Shown here piece by piece: positions 33,501 to 41,939 of a DNA stretch of 43,667 nt (within the stretch, counting starts at the first letter, position 1; each line of letters begins with the position of its first letter). The position numbers and the translations under genes are program-made. A model generated the notes under the pieces. The model worked only from the letters and a program-made list of their open reading frames with translations. It was not told where the DNA came from and made no database searches. Origin of the DNA: a virus; the IMG/VR virus record IMGVR_UViG_3300023116_000092, positions 1-43,667 of that record. One strand, written 5' to 3'.

Positions 33501-36500
33501 CCACCATGTTCCGAGTTGGCTCTCAAGTGTTGACTGACTACGACCATGACTTGAATGCTGATGTCCCCGATGATGTATTCTTGATTGATGCGACGCGCTG
33601 TCAAAACAGCGAAGAATTGGGTGCAGTTGTTGCCGCCGCAATCAACACATGGCCCGGTCGCGCTAACCTCAAGGCTCTTGGTGGTTCGTTCCTTCCTTCA
33701 TTCCAAGACGCGCAACGGCAAGACCGCTATGGTTGGATTGATGTTGGCGACCTCGGCACTTACACGGATGAGCCGGACGGTCTTGTTTCCATAGGAACAG
33801 CGTTGCCGATGACGCTACCCGAAAACGGTTGGATACGCGTTAGCAACGGCACACACTCCTACTATGGTTATTATTCTCACTACGATGTAGCGCAAGGAAC
33901 ATTTGTTCTTGGAGCCAATATGCGTAGTGGATTTAATCGCTTAGAAGAACCCTCTCGTAGTGGCACAGGTGATGTAAATAGCGTTGAAGGAGAAAGTCAC
34001 AAAGTCTTTGTTTGGTCAAAGGCCGGAAATCTACGATGGGATAATGGATTTCAAAATGCAACAGACGGAACGCGAGCCACAGGAGCGACTGCTTCCGGTC
34101 AAATGTCCAACTCACCCTTTGACCATTATGCGACAACGCAGATTCATTTCAACGGTGTGACAGACGCAATTGACCGAACGCGCGCCGTTGGTGCTGTCGG
34201 CTGGCATGGTGAGCGTTATTCCTACCTCAACAGTCTCAACATCAGCAACAAGGTCGCGGCTGGTCTTGGTGCATGGCATCCGATGCTTGGCTTCAACCCC
34301 TATGGTTCGGGCATGGCTTGTCATCAGCCTAAGTCAATTGAATGGGTGCTTGAAACCAATGAGGGTGGGGACTCATCCGATTTCACTTGGACTCCACAAA
34401 CGGCTATTCACGAATCAACAGGTTTGCATCAACGACACTTTGTTGTTGTGTCTTACGAAGGTGACCTGCCTATTATTGCTAAAGCCTCTCGCAACGGTCA
34501 ACAAGCGTGCGGGGATATGCTTCAACTCAAGTGGGGAGGAACACAGGGAGGAACGGTCACGGCTTATCACAACGAGCGTTTCAACAATGACCGCTACTCT
34601 GCTGAGTCAAACGCTGGTCCGCATGTTGAAGCGTTGTTTGACACGACCATAACGCGACCAACAGACTCTTCACCTCTTTGGACAAGCGCGGCGGCAACTG
34701 CCTCTCAACTTACGCAGGCTGAAACTTGTTTGTTCCCAACAGGCGACCTTTTCTTTGACAAGCAAGAAAACCCAAACAATGCGCATTATCCTAACGATGC
34801 TTTGTTTGATTCCGAAACTGCAAAGGTGGAAATGACGGGATACGAAAATTACGAAACAGAACACCGCGACACCATTTACTCGTTTTGGAAAGACCGTAGC
34901 GCGGCTCGCAATTTCTTTGTTGAGCATGTTGTGTGGAAGCGCATGAGCGGCGGCAACCTTACACTTCCTGCTCAAAACGCGCGCGGTCTTGGTGGCGTGC
35001 CGTGGCAGGTTCACAAGGTTGGCTCGGAGTATGTGAAGTTTGGAGAAACAATTTACGGCAATGTTCGTTTCTCTTTTGAATCCACGAACGCGGCAATGTT
35101 CCCAATTATTCAAGCGCAAGAATTGGCTCACCCCGCTCTCGCCGAACAATACCCATACGAAGTGCGCAACGCTCTCAACATACCCAATGAAGAGATGCAG
35201 TTTGCAACCGCTACCGTTGTTGACGATACGGGACAAGAGCATACGCTGGAAGGTGGTTCACCGCTTGGTGTTGTTATTCGCGACTACGAGTTGGTTCATG
35301 ACCGTGAAAACGAAGGACTTGCACCTGCACTTGCAGGTTCGGGCGTATCGCCTAACATGAAAATACGCTTACCGAATCACGACGAAATCCCCGGCAACAT
35401 CCTTGTGCGCGCAGGTTTTGACCGTCTTCAAGCATACCAGCACGAAACGATGGGAAGCGGCGGCATGCATCACCCAAGTCAACCCGTTCAAGGCGTGGCT
35501 GATATGTTTGAGTCGGACGCTTCGCGACCAAAGACTGCACCTCGTTGGGAACAAGAAGGGTATGAACACATCAATCAAAACCCAAACAACTTCCCCGACA
35601 GCAACAACAGTTTACAATCGCGCAACATTCTTGAAACAGCCTACGAACCTCACGACCGCGCTTTGTATTTTCATGTCACTAAAATGGGCTACACCTACAC
35701 CGAGCGCGAACCGTTGCGCATTGTCAACAACGCCATGACGCTCAACCGTCTTACAATTGACGAAGTAGGGACAGACACTATCACCACAAACGAGTTCATC
35801 AATGGTGACATTTGGAAGCAAGACGCAACACCCGATGGACGCTACTTTATTTCAGTCAACGGAACGATTGCTTCGTTCACAGACCCGGATGACGACCTTG
35901 ATGGAACAACAAAGGTGTTTGAGAATGTCGTCTTCGCACCGGACTTTACCGCCTCCGCAGACGATAGCATCAAGCCGTCGTTCTATGTTCCTGCTGGCTC
36001 AACGCGTCAATTTGCCGCTCGGCGTCTTCGCGACCATGCTGAGGTAAGCGGCAATAGTCCCGACAAAGCACACACGGCTTGGACAACGGTCGCCGATACC
36101 GTCAGCCCTGCTTCAGTTGTTCGCGCGGCAAACAAACTGACACCTATGCCTTTGCCGCGCATGGGACATCATTATGTTGCTCCAACAATGGCGATGATGC
36201 CCGGTCACCTCGCGCATCCGTTGTATCAAAAGTTGAATGCGGACGCTCGCGCGTGTTTTGGCGCAACAGATATGGATTCAAGCAAAGCAATTCACAACCC
36301 TCTTGTTTGGTTTTCGGGAACGACTGCGCCTCATCCGCCGAGCGATATTCACGGTGATGGTTTTACGCTATTGACTGAAACCAAATTGCGCTTTGATGGT
36401 TACGGTATTGCAGACGATAGTGCGGCGTGCAACAAAGCAGGCGGTCATCGCATCCAACTTGAAAGCGGTGCGAACTACAACACATCATGGAACTTCCCCG

Positions 36501-39500
36501 ACCCTGCTGAAGTAGGTGCGTATCAAATTGTCATTCAACCCAACCTATTCAGCAAGCAGTTCATGGGCAACAATGAGAACACAAATTACGGAAGTGATGA
36601 AGCGCCCGAAAATCCATCAAAGACAAACACAACGATTCGCAGTTTGACAGACCAGCAAGTAGCAACTGTTGTTGCGCTTAAGTGGAATGGGTCGCAGTTT
36701 GACCTTATTCTCTCCGAGGCAACATCTGCTGATACGCGCGGTTGTGAAATCTATGTCAACGAATTGATTCTTGACCATGATGCCTCAACTCGCGAACAGT
36801 TTACCAACACGCCGATTCTTGGTCTTGCAAATCCATTTGGCGTCAACGCTACATCGTCGGGGGCATTTACGCGCCGCAGTATGCCGTATCATCCAAACAT
36901 GTTTCATCGCTCAACGCCCGGTCACACGGTCACCGTTCCGTGGTGGAGCGTCGCGCTTGACTCTTCAACTATCTTCTCAACCAATAATTGGAAACGCATT
37001 GACCATTATCAGCCCGACGACTACTATCACTTCTGTCGGTCAACGCTCGGTGGTGTAGGCACGCAGACGACGATGCTTGGTTATCCTTCCCACTACCTTG
37101 ATGTTTACACCGAATACCTCACTGCAATGACTCCTGTTGCTGTTGTTGAGGGCGCGAATCAATCTTTCAGCAAACTGTATGTGCGCAACAACACTTTGTT
37201 CCCTCTTGTCGGAAGTGATTACTACAACCATCACTTGGTCATTGTTGACGAAAGCGGTATTGAACACGCCGCAACCTACACAGACCGAGGCTACATCAGC
37301 GGAATAAGTGGCGCATCACCGACCGTTTTCAACGGCGTGACTGCCGTGACGACCGACTTTTGGACAGCCGCTACACAAGCGGCGACTAAGACCGCTGACG
37401 CTACCACGGCTGAGAACGGCGAAGTGCGCCTGTCAGCACCTTACAACACAAAGAATGAAATCTACACCAACTCCAAAGCAAGCGTGGCTACACGCAACTT
37501 ACCGCAGTTGCTTTCGGGAACGCGCGATACTAACAGCCTGCACATCCCCGACGCGTATTTGTGCATGTGGCACTACAACCTCGGTCGCCCGATGACATGG
37601 TTCTCCGATAGCCGAACAAACAAAGGCGATGCGGCAGTTGACAAGAAAGCCTACAACCACGCGCCCGAACATTATGAAATGGTTCACTATCATGAGTTCA
37701 CTTACGCCATGAGCGACGGTCCATTCAAGTTCCGAATGAAAGCATGGGAGGGGCCGGGTGATGATTTGACCGATTCATACCCCGATGCAAATTATCCTCA
37801 CCAAGCAGGCACAGACGGTAAGTCGCGCAAATATCAACTTGGCGCATTTTGGTCGGGCGGTCATCGTTTTGGTGCGCAAATGAGTTCACTCAGTCTTTAC
37901 GGAACGGCATCTGTCGGCTGGCGTAACAAGTGGGATGACCCCAATATCAAGCAAGTGAGCGACGCGAAAGGGCTTGTTGTCACCAATGCGAATGTTGAGA
38001 CGATGACAGAAACCATCAACTCCGCATCTACTACCCGCAACGCTGGATGGGGCTACCGAGTCAGCGTTCGCCAACCCTACAACCGACCCCGTTGGGCTAT
38101 CAAGGCCAATCAAGCCTTGCGCGACCCCTACTCATATCATCACTACCATGCTGAAGGTCCGTTTGTTAGCGCTGATAGTGCAAGCATGATTACATCTAAC
38201 CAAATAGGAACAGGCAGTTCAATAACAACAACGACGACTGACCCTGCTTACATTGGCGTTCTTGAACGACAAACCAACGCTTCTGCACTCGTGGGTAGCG
38301 ACCTTAAAGGACAGCAAGTGCAATACAGCGACGGTCGCCGAATGACCAAAGGGTTTGGTTGCGCGGTAAGAAACATTCGCAACCCATCAACAGCCATCCG
38401 TCGCTTCCATGCTGACATGCCTGCTGGACTGAAAGCGGGGACAGATGTCGTTGACCAGCGCGTAAATCTCGCGCTTGCTCAAGCACACTACATGATTGAT
38501 TGGTGGGGTAACACGACGGGCGAAGAAGTGCGACGCTTCCCTGTTCGCGGTTTCGGCATTCGCCCGTCATGGGATGCAGAGGATGCTTACCGCGCAACCG
38601 ACCGAACAAAGGTTGCTGAAACAATGTTTACTGATTCAGCGGTGCGCACATCAGTTGCCGCCGAGCGCTTCTTTGACCCTGCTACGGCAAAGCGTGTTGG
38701 TGACCGTGGCGATGGGCGCGGTGTGCGTTATCCGACTTACTTCAACGAAGACATTATCCAAGATGTGTCCGAAGACATGCGACCGTTTGGGTTGGTGTTG
38801 TCGCACCACACCAGCGAGCCAGCATTCACCAATGGTTTGATTCGCCCTTCAAATGTTCAATTGGAAAATCACGAAGCGCCACACGGAATTAGCGCGCGTT
38901 TGGAGTTGGCGGGTGATGACGGCTTGCTTAAGCGCGAAGCAAATATCGGAAGCAATGTTGAGAAATCAAACTTCACTTTCATGCAAGAACCAATTGCAAA
39001 ATCAAAACCTCGCATTGGTTTGGATGCAATGACGGTTGGTGAAAACGACGGGGAGATGAGTCCGAACTACGGTATCGCAAGCACCGAAGCGCATAGCCTT
39101 CACACCGACCGACAAGTTGGACAACGCTTTATTCTCGCAGGCGGTGTTAGCACAGCAAACCGCGCGGTTGACAACCTCAACCTCCACACGCTTAACTTGT
39201 CAAGCAAAAAACAGGTTCTCAAGTTCGGCACAACACACGGCATACCCGTCATGGGTGGGACTTACATTTTGGAAGTTTCATCGGATGGAGAGTCCATTAA
39301 CGATTATCAATGGGGCGCGACAAGCGGTCCAACAACAAACCCGTATCAAACCAGCAACCACGACTCAACCTCTTACAAGACAAACGCGAAGGATGAAACC
39401 ATCAAGTTCCTCGTTCGCCCTGTGCGTGTCCTTGACAACAAACACATTGAATTGTTCCGTGACGATACCGCACATGTCTTGTCAGCCACCGCCGCTGGCC

Positions 39501-39925
39501 GCTACGGTGTATTCGTTTACGACACCCCCAACGCGCGTGCCGCTGATGCGGCTTCTTCCTACATGCGAGGTAGCAACCCTGCACCGAGCAACCCTCCATA
39601 CGCGCCTGCTTATCTGTTTGACCTGTCATCATCAACCAGCGCACCTTCAAGCACAGGGCCGAAAATTGCAGGTAGCGAAGCAAACGATTTCACTACGAGG
39701 ACGACTCAAGCCGTAGCGCGCATGATTGTTAGCAACAACACGCTACAACACTTCCGAGGGGATGCGAGCCGTAGGCAGTCTGTGCGCGAAAACGAAGAGG
39801 TGTTTATCCGACACGATTACACCGTTCAGCCGCGCTATACGCAATCGCTTTACGCAGGTGACGATTTGAACACAAGCGAGCATGAAAACGAAGGTGACCG
39901 AACAGACAAGGATGTGAATCTATGA
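24578..39925 (+). CDS. Giant tail-tip/fibre protein, 5115 residues, N-terminal LamG-like lectin domain
   Basis: ATG 24578 lies two bases after the previous stop; an upstream in-frame ATG at 24515 is inside that gene and is not needed. The frame is unbroken for 15.3 kb, over a third of the window. Residues about 65-215 read as a concanavalin/LamG jelly roll (DKFTLEAWVSP, HIMGEFNGQQIKLYVNGELM, LFIGGEGGEYRGYIESVHWK). The rest is beta-rich, Asn/Thr/Gly/His/Tyr-heavy, low in Cys and without membrane segments; several units share a strand-helix pattern ending in an AAAIN-type helix (near 29766 and 33607). A calcium-loop-like NDKDGDN is near 26888. Place between distal tail and hub genes suggests the receptor-binding tip; lectin folds support glycan binding. 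Function is inferred. Confidence 0.75.
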   Translation: MAVIGQSSHALFFNGVSDSVVCPQGDFTQTGHKRVLNGSEARSSAPVMQEGDSHRFAKGVNQVLDKFTLEAWVSPDCGGVIASKAGLFELRMGSVDAPAAASFSVTFSNGVSLIATTANNYPTAAGSFISNNVGYNIGQRELYHIMGEFNGQQIKLYVNGELMASERMNKKHTCNINDQDLFIGGEGGEYRGYIESVHWKSDVSEASTRAQPTLRSTSTIGLWRFEEPVEVDNTEFSITSAVSAGDTSITIGATACQTLYETVSGKSDTLSSNYTLESLGNYRVANAAHSGGAQVISVAHTPFNLLINPTGTDTLTGIPNGTPPERVRLKQINTNGTITVESIHLDFGVSPDTGSRGVLHARTALNATNNLASDSTMVLIRSDLLIDSISGKPYQTIGTGSQAIDRTGAMVIDESGNGFHGFMFSRNIATGNNFSPSSWSLDNRFKIGHTGRHKFSHREGHPYLRLLPPTHSQDITRTIDGIADDVLVTFAGPYLGLKEQLPINSKIEVTHTAINSRVSQIIVRTQTKGIVRNGLASIDAHRDGVIAISVDDIRPFLLKGGGIDVSSTDDAQYKKHLTPETESRVAILEVSGLDAGYVEIHYNAIDLTGGKMGLNDPALLITKTVPDAGSLLNGQRVAAHIADAVGANANIHAAGGVIYATPEDIGDGNLALLPHYLVGDNTGGIEYEEELDESLIPSNYAPRATGDEPQKPPQGVGTTKHPSAYHKLHLQPRKRGASDPPVGSAPTRYQESKQFASQKGGAFEMFDIIDNDKDGDNHIIIVQPSKRERTMQLSRVTSNALDASDPTRFLVEFVQSVCRMSSMQIKDSASGRTLYMEGKGLMDDVSDQTVSYTGDGSPDSHIVKEIQPGAPVVSVTLGGAGQGAVNTKPTWDPAALSRVGWNTRHSTSAQVNSVDTSLLQISVNPLNNLSPSLTTWGTYGFPATGRVYLPNGASAEYTSRTGVSFQFASGVHFGSGKFELSNGREVGSFVDWVTQTGVTLGATLLLDSSFSSASICADGTTVNDRLFQSIGSVQHDYQLGTQYASTRALVEIPLFPQQFFEDRDAGVFPGPDNSMKLHLDATMTAHTWNPSPVGRRAPNYPANDYEAYGQYQYRLVNDLPIRATIRRYERKGSNTELLIQEGSPRIPESDFNAAGPVRGVSTGRTRRVILGNGEWAYYEKNGITITLSHTAGHSSEDFFSSLEVGAQIIVGAVADGNNFPMTGDDNYASSAQEYRRPFYYDRGSVMTQGGNLDYGLRQYVSAVEFKAGPLANPHLARIETRGAKLTLIGLKTGQTFYFEGNLPKGHLPTNYAFAAINEATGRKYQITYNSSTAENELTTAAHPVLDSGAPNLAINDVITVIGIYATNATTLPLKQEDGIANSTWNNPYCGGGLRYGDTVWMNMHYTNPHAIEGMFCKSRGVLNEYEVWSGFNGGKGALGVEARDTLPLENFLIGDTCIETARNFVQHVNKTIELNWAELGHTTSTPVVAYLDPYLSTEQHARVLLYDVEHDREFIAFHDLHMQVQTSATTPTIEGLDVAAGFKTQRKDKATTSSTDAQTINSVTYNLIKDEGKSQFVEGAYAHKSWWLMDNAYLATSGVASNHYVRKTRVTEHTIAFGDESVEYGQGRLAQSTLDIDAAATRHAETADHDVSEAIVDDTTGHYEFSATFFDSPEGTRVISAFLCLKGKRATNNSIADSRLSQLPHWTEMDFVRRLTIDMGEVGLREGVTDIEAAAREVVRLINQGGAPNGRSSQRRPSDQYAGEGERFDINRRSVSVAGSDTNEPTDATAIHHHADFAVTGSTYDPAPFWNTTTAFTSFDRGSHMGYLRAHIGRVVEDANGNEGYSIVIHSTVPGATGRNFCAWLDNSKSQVEYKPQFLIGHGGRFRNFFCSPPEMAGENMHPAPMPIDKNGKPFAPITTLREYVALDEAADEFITNLHLGYEANYNTTTDGQESPNTGASTGRSSNSGAMESFENAGQKFTIREGLQIGTRAKSRVNFGGIVAAGVPGFAPDAGLWGFGEDGKSSGRFVKIYGEYLSTASNYYSAYPTYAPAYETNDTITGTQPLYGLKMVDHRGKSHIIRYIYRRAGDTFSHKNSVMPTTIDEETLIHFNDRDIAQGGFTIGANMWGQGGDGTPFFYTGSTDKAWRGNKWRGVYTPNAGYAVSVDASMANNTLGIHDASGYGYYDNGIWHHLPDVDDVLGWMGFPDSGLVWLAIPSSSSQYENVGVVFSYTSRTHNGRAGPHTFFGLEGEGADSIIATWFSTAAKRGPTAYNNDAAPVIISPHLNQTTIVTDELIAAATAYAFTVDPNEEDQFFDCSHLRAPDGRTYGEIMGENAQTAIKITTFNPNKQVIPLRSMFSVSLSKDWGINASSKESADQIATHGSGGQFGGITVTQDLNALMLDCGYLPSTLLTISTRYRGYNANTATPILVDQTNNAVPTDDWQKHLRGDKFTRFEGDHITPALEAHTFELDTQSGSLPSGEKDTYQLELRDPHNFAVLGRQYAWQLQHVDPSGNNLNSNVHTEFGGAIDGSWSPFKRMDLTEDSYIYCAAFSPIERGSGEAIVVANQMIGWHNEETKGDFRTLLGSTGQLMQRFKFVNDIQGMRLRANRRGNPLLYFRGGHDSVDHHVPLYFGGGFSGVVMDINDGSRTDYSSHNKHPYASGPTGSAGLQDIGEKMGAYALLDTTAMFAMFPATALANQHRGEASPPFANVDAVLNPDIDGNTDTHSIPNTTYTNVKVAQPMPVILRFAHPYARYNDSENSVAYMIFGPGQSVPKHWSGESATLTTSVEPSAKWTAAWKKYCSLDGAMATTFNQGVESGYFLPNELSNGTLNSANNEFLPPTDAYGANNVFPYETFRHWEPSYGSPNSAFNQTLSTQGRYVSSHFFAPTSVIQSAANEYGHPFSHYNASARFATAIDNFSISKLVFHLDGGYTAGGSWFDNSVRKNPPHPVTATLVNSANAAVQYIDRIGLNATMFRVGSQVLTDYDHDLNADVPDDVFLIDATRCQNSEELGAVVAAAINTWPGRANLKALGGSFLPSFQDAQRQDRYGWIDVGDLGTYTDEPDGLVSIGTALPMTLPENGWIRVSNGTHSYYGYYSHYDVAQGTFVLGANMRSGFNRLEEPSRSGTGDVNSVEGESHKVFVWSKAGNLRWDNGFQNATDGTRATGATASGQMSNSPFDHYATTQIHFNGVTDAIDRTRAVGAVGWHGERYSYLNSLNISNKVAAGLGAWHPMLGFNPYGSGMACHQPKSIEWVLETNEGGDSSDFTWTPQTAIHESTGLHQRHFVVVSYEGDLPIIAKASRNGQQACGDMLQLKWGGTQGGTVTAYHNERFNNDRYSAESNAGPHVEALFDTTITRPTDSSPLWTSAAATASQLTQAETCLFPTGDLFFDKQENPNNAHYPNDALFDSETAKVEMTGYENYETEHRDTIYSFWKDRSAARNFFVEHVVWKRMSGGNLTLPAQNARGLGGVPWQVHKVGSEYVKFGETIYGNVRFSFESTNAAMFPIIQAQELAHPALAEQYPYEVRNALNIPNEEMQFATATVVDDTGQEHTLEGGSPLGVVIRDYELVHDRENEGLAPALAGSGVSPNMKIRLPNHDEIPGNILVRAGFDRLQAYQHETMGSGGMHHPSQPVQGVADMFESDASRPKTAPRWEQEGYEHINQNPNNFPDSNNSLQSRNILETAYEPHDRALYFHVTKMGYTYTEREPLRIVNNAMTLNRLTIDEVGTDTITTNEFINGDIWKQDATPDGRYFISVNGTIASFTDPDDDLDGTTKVFENVVFAPDFTASADDSIKPSFYVPAGSTRQFAARRLRDHAEVSGNSPDKAHTAWTTVADTVSPASVVRAANKLTPMPLPRMGHHYVAPTMAMMPGHLAHPLYQKLNADARACFGATDMDSSKAIHNPLVWFSGTTAPHPPSDIHGDGFTLLTETKLRFDGYGIADDSAACNKAGGHRIQLESGANYNTSWNFPDPAEVGAYQIVIQPNLFSKQFMGNNENTNYGSDEAPENPSKTNTTIRSLTDQQVATVVALKWNGSQFDLILSEATSADTRGCEIYVNELILDHDASTREQFTNTPILGLANPFGVNATSSGAFTRRSMPYHPNMFHRSTPGHTVTVPWWSVALDSSTIFSTNNWKRIDHYQPDDYYHFCRSTLGGVGTQTTMLGYPSHYLDVYTEYLTAMTPVAVVEGANQSFSKLYVRNNTLFPLVGSDYYNHHLVIVDESGIEHAATYTDRGYISGISGASPTVFNGVTAVTTDFWTAATQAATKTADATTAENGEVRLSAPYNTKNEIYTNSKASVATRNLPQLLSGTRDTNSLHIPDAYLCMWHYNLGRPMTWFSDSRTNKGDAAVDKKAYNHAPEHYEMVHYHEFTYAMSDGPFKFRMKAWEGPGDDLTDSYPDANYPHQAGTDGKSRKYQLGAFWSGGHRFGAQMSSLSLYGTASVGWRNKWDDPNIKQVSDAKGLVVTNANVETMTETINSASTTRNAGWGYRVSVRQPYNRPRWAIKANQALRDPYSYHHYHAEGPFVSADSASMITSNQIGTGSSITTTTTDPAYIGVLERQTNASALVGSDLKGQQVQYSDGRRMTKGFGCAVRNIRNPSTAIRRFHADMPAGLKAGTDVVDQRVNLALAQAHYMIDWWGNTTGEEVRRFPVRGFGIRPSWDAEDAYRATDRTKVAETMFTDSAVRTSVAAERFFDPATAKRVGDRGDGRGVRYPTYFNEDIIQDVSEDMRPFGLVLSHHTSEPAFTNGLIRPSNVQLENHEAPHGISARLELAGDDGLLKREANIGSNVEKSNFTFMQEPIAKSKPRIGLDAMTVGENDGEMSPNYGIASTEAHSLHTDRQVGQRFILAGGVSTANRAVDNLNLHTLNLSSKKQVLKFGTTHGIPVMGGTYILEVSSDGESINDYQWGATSGPTTNPYQTSNHDSTSYKTNAKDETIKFLVRPVRVLDNKHIELFRDDTAHVLSATAAGRYGVFVYDTPNARAADAASSYMRGSNPAPSNPPYAPAYLFDLSSSTSAPSSTGPKIAGSEANDFTTRTTQAVARMIVSNNTLQHFRGDASRRQSVRENEEVFIRHDYTVQPRYTQSLYAGDDLNTSEHENEGDRTDKDVNL

Positions 39926-41592
39926 CCTACACCATTCCTTCTCCTGTCAACACATCGTATGCTGGACCAACAAAAGGGCGTAACGACGCCATTCACGATG
40001 AAGTTGGCGCTGTTGTTGAAAAGCCTACATTTGTTGACAACGCCGTTCATCATGTCATCTACAAACCAGCGCAATCAAACAGTTTAACCGTTCAAGTAGA
40101 CAAACCAAACCAAAGCGATTTTCAAAGCACACACCCGCGCCAATACCGTTTGAGTGAAGAAGCCACGGGTGTTCGTTTGTCTCACACCTCTCATGAAGAC
40201 GCGCCATTTTTTGACGGTCAACAACTCTCGCCGACATCCAAGCGCCCCATGCTTCTCTACGATGTCAAAGAACCCGCCAACCGTTTGAGGACTGATGAGA
40301 TAACGACCACGACGAAAGGTGTTCGTATCGCGCTCAATAACATGAAGGGGCGTAGTTTGGCTGACATGCAAATGGGCGAGACAACTCATGTTTACGGTGG
40401 ACAGTCGGTGAGTGTTGGTTTACGAAGCACCGACTTGGTTGAGAAATTGTTTGACAAAGCCTTGCATGGTTTGAATAGCGTATCAACAAAAGGAACAAGC
40501 ACGCTTTTTGTAGCCAAGAACTTTCAAGCGCTCGTTGTGCCGAGCGCCATTCGCTCTGTTGCGCGCCACGACCACTTTATCATGTATTACGACCGCTTCG
40601 GCAATTTCACTTATGCACCGAAGGTGTTCAAGACCAAAGACCGAAAATTAGGAGTTCAGCGCGGTGTCGCCGAGACGAGCATTGACCCTATCGTTGAGAT
40701 TGCAAACCGCGTGACGGTCAAAGGAAAGGGCATTGCGCTTAACGATGTCATTAGCGCGCAGGTAGACGATGCCGAATCGCAGAAGCGACTCGGCTCAATC
40801 AAGCAAATGGTGGTCTTTGACCCGACGGCAAACAATGAATCATCGGCGCGCAAATCAGCAAGTCAAGCACTACGCTTGAACAGAAAGGCGCAGGGTGCGC
40901 TCATGTCAAACCGACACACTTTGTCGTGGGACTTAGAGCCTGCTGACATCGTTCAATACGACTCGCCTATCGGCAATGTGCAACAGGCAATCATTGAAGT
41001 TAGCCACAATTCAAGCGGCGAATCAAACTTCCAATTGCTTTCTTACGAGGCTGGACTTGAAGCCGTATTGACAGGGTTCGGGGATGGTGACGATGCGGAC
41101 TCCGAAGAGGACGAGGTTGACCGCTCTTTCCAAATTGTCAAAGTGAACAAAAGCGGCATCGGCATCAGCAACTTGCGCGTCACAGGAGTGCTTACCGTTA
41201 AACCTGTTATCGCTACGCTGGCGCGAACAAAGACCAGCGGTGACAACGCTGTCCCCGACATTCACGCGGGCTTCCTTTTGGGACACAGGAACGCAGGCTA
41301 CGGCGCAGGCAGGTCAGCGCTTGGGTTTGGTGTGACGCGACGCATTGGCGGCACGCATAGCGCCGGAACCATCACCGTGACCAGCACCGATGGGTTTGCC
41401 GATAGTGGACACCTTATCCTTGACGACGCGTCTTTTGTTTCTTACAGCGCGAAAACAGCCACCACCTTTACAGGCGTAACGCTGATTAGCGGGGGCGCAA
41501 TACCCACAACCATCACGGAGATGCGAATGCTACGCCCACGCGCACATGAAATGAGAACGGTCAAAGGACGGAAGATACGGAGGAAGATTTGA
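39922..41592 (+). CDS. Baseplate hub-like tail protein
   Basis: 556 residues, ATGA overlap with the giant gene. The middle matches the hub (gp27/gpD/XkdQ-like) pattern: IVEIANRVTVKGKGIALND (about 253-271), a DAESQKRLGSIKQ block, an Ala-rich helix (SARKSASQALRLNRKAQG) and a pump-like LSWDLEPADIVQYDSPIG. Hubs close the tail tube and anchor the tip proteins. A short acidic linker (DGDDADSEEDEVD, near 392-404) separates it from a C-terminal beta part. Residues 482-525 (GTITVTSTDGFADSGHLILD, SYSAKTATTFTGVT) repeat the module found in the connector at 356-398. The Arg/Lys-rich end is unusual. The hub call is moderately strong. Confidence 0.72.
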   Translation: MTYTIPSPVNTSYAGPTKGRNDAIHDEVGAVVEKPTFVDNAVHHVIYKPAQSNSLTVQVDKPNQSDFQSTHPRQYRLSEEATGVRLSHTSHEDAPFFDGQQLSPTSKRPMLLYDVKEPANRLRTDEITTTTKGVRIALNNMKGRSLADMQMGETTHVYGGQSVSVGLRSTDLVEKLFDKALHGLNSVSTKGTSTLFVAKNFQALVVPSAIRSVARHDHFIMYYDRFGNFTYAPKVFKTKDRKLGVQRGVAETSIDPIVEIANRVTVKGKGIALNDVISAQVDDAESQKRLGSIKQMVVFDPTANNESSARKSASQALRLNRKAQGALMSNRHTLSWDLEPADIVQYDSPIGNVQQAIIEVSHNSSGESNFQLLSYEAGLEAVLTGFGDGDDADSEEDEVDRSFQIVKVNKSGIGISNLRVTGVLTVKPVIATLARTKTSGDNAVPDIHAGFLLGHRNAGYGAGRSALGFGVTRRIGGTHSAGTITVTSTDGFADSGHLILDDASFVSYSAKTATTFTGVTLISGGAIPTTITEMRMLRPRAHEMRTVKGRKIRRKI

Positions 41593-41939
41593 TGCCGATG
41601 CTCAACGCCGTGAAGCGACGCTTGGTTGAACACCTCGCAACGCTTGTCAACGAGTTGCACATTGGGAGCGACGGAACAGTCGCGACCTCCGATGATGGTG
41701 GTGCGCGAACGCTGGCGCGAGTTGTGCCGCGCGTGCAAATTATTGACGACACCAGCCTGCTCGTTGAGGGGACCTTCAACGCATCCTATGTGTTCGCCAA
41801 ACCAATTCAAGAGGTTTACATCCAATACAAAGACGCATCCACAGGTGAGTTCATTCCTGTGTATCGCGCGGACATCAACTCCTTCACCAAAGACGCACAG
41901 AATGAAGTGCGCTTCTCATTCATCTTGGAGGTGGCTTGA
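41592..41939 (+). CDS. Small tail/baseplate protein
   Basis: 115 residues. ATG 41592 overlaps the hub stop and follows CGGAGGAAG at good spacing; a TTG just before it is less likely. The N-terminus is helical (LNAVKRRLVEHLATLVNELH). It is followed by GSDGTVATSDDGGARTL, which resembles the GTGtTAP..sDT.L segment of small phage tail proteins, then a beta part (SLLVEGTFNASYVFAKPIQE, EVYIQYKDASTG, VRFSFILEV). Such proteins often sit at the baseplate or tail tip between hub and fibres. The relation is from pattern only. Confidence 0.62.
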   Translation: MPMLNAVKRRLVEHLATLVNELHIGSDGTVATSDDGGARTLARVVPRVQIIDDTSLLVEGTFNASYVFAKPIQEVYIQYKDASTGEFIPVYRADINSFTKDAQNEVRFSFILEVA

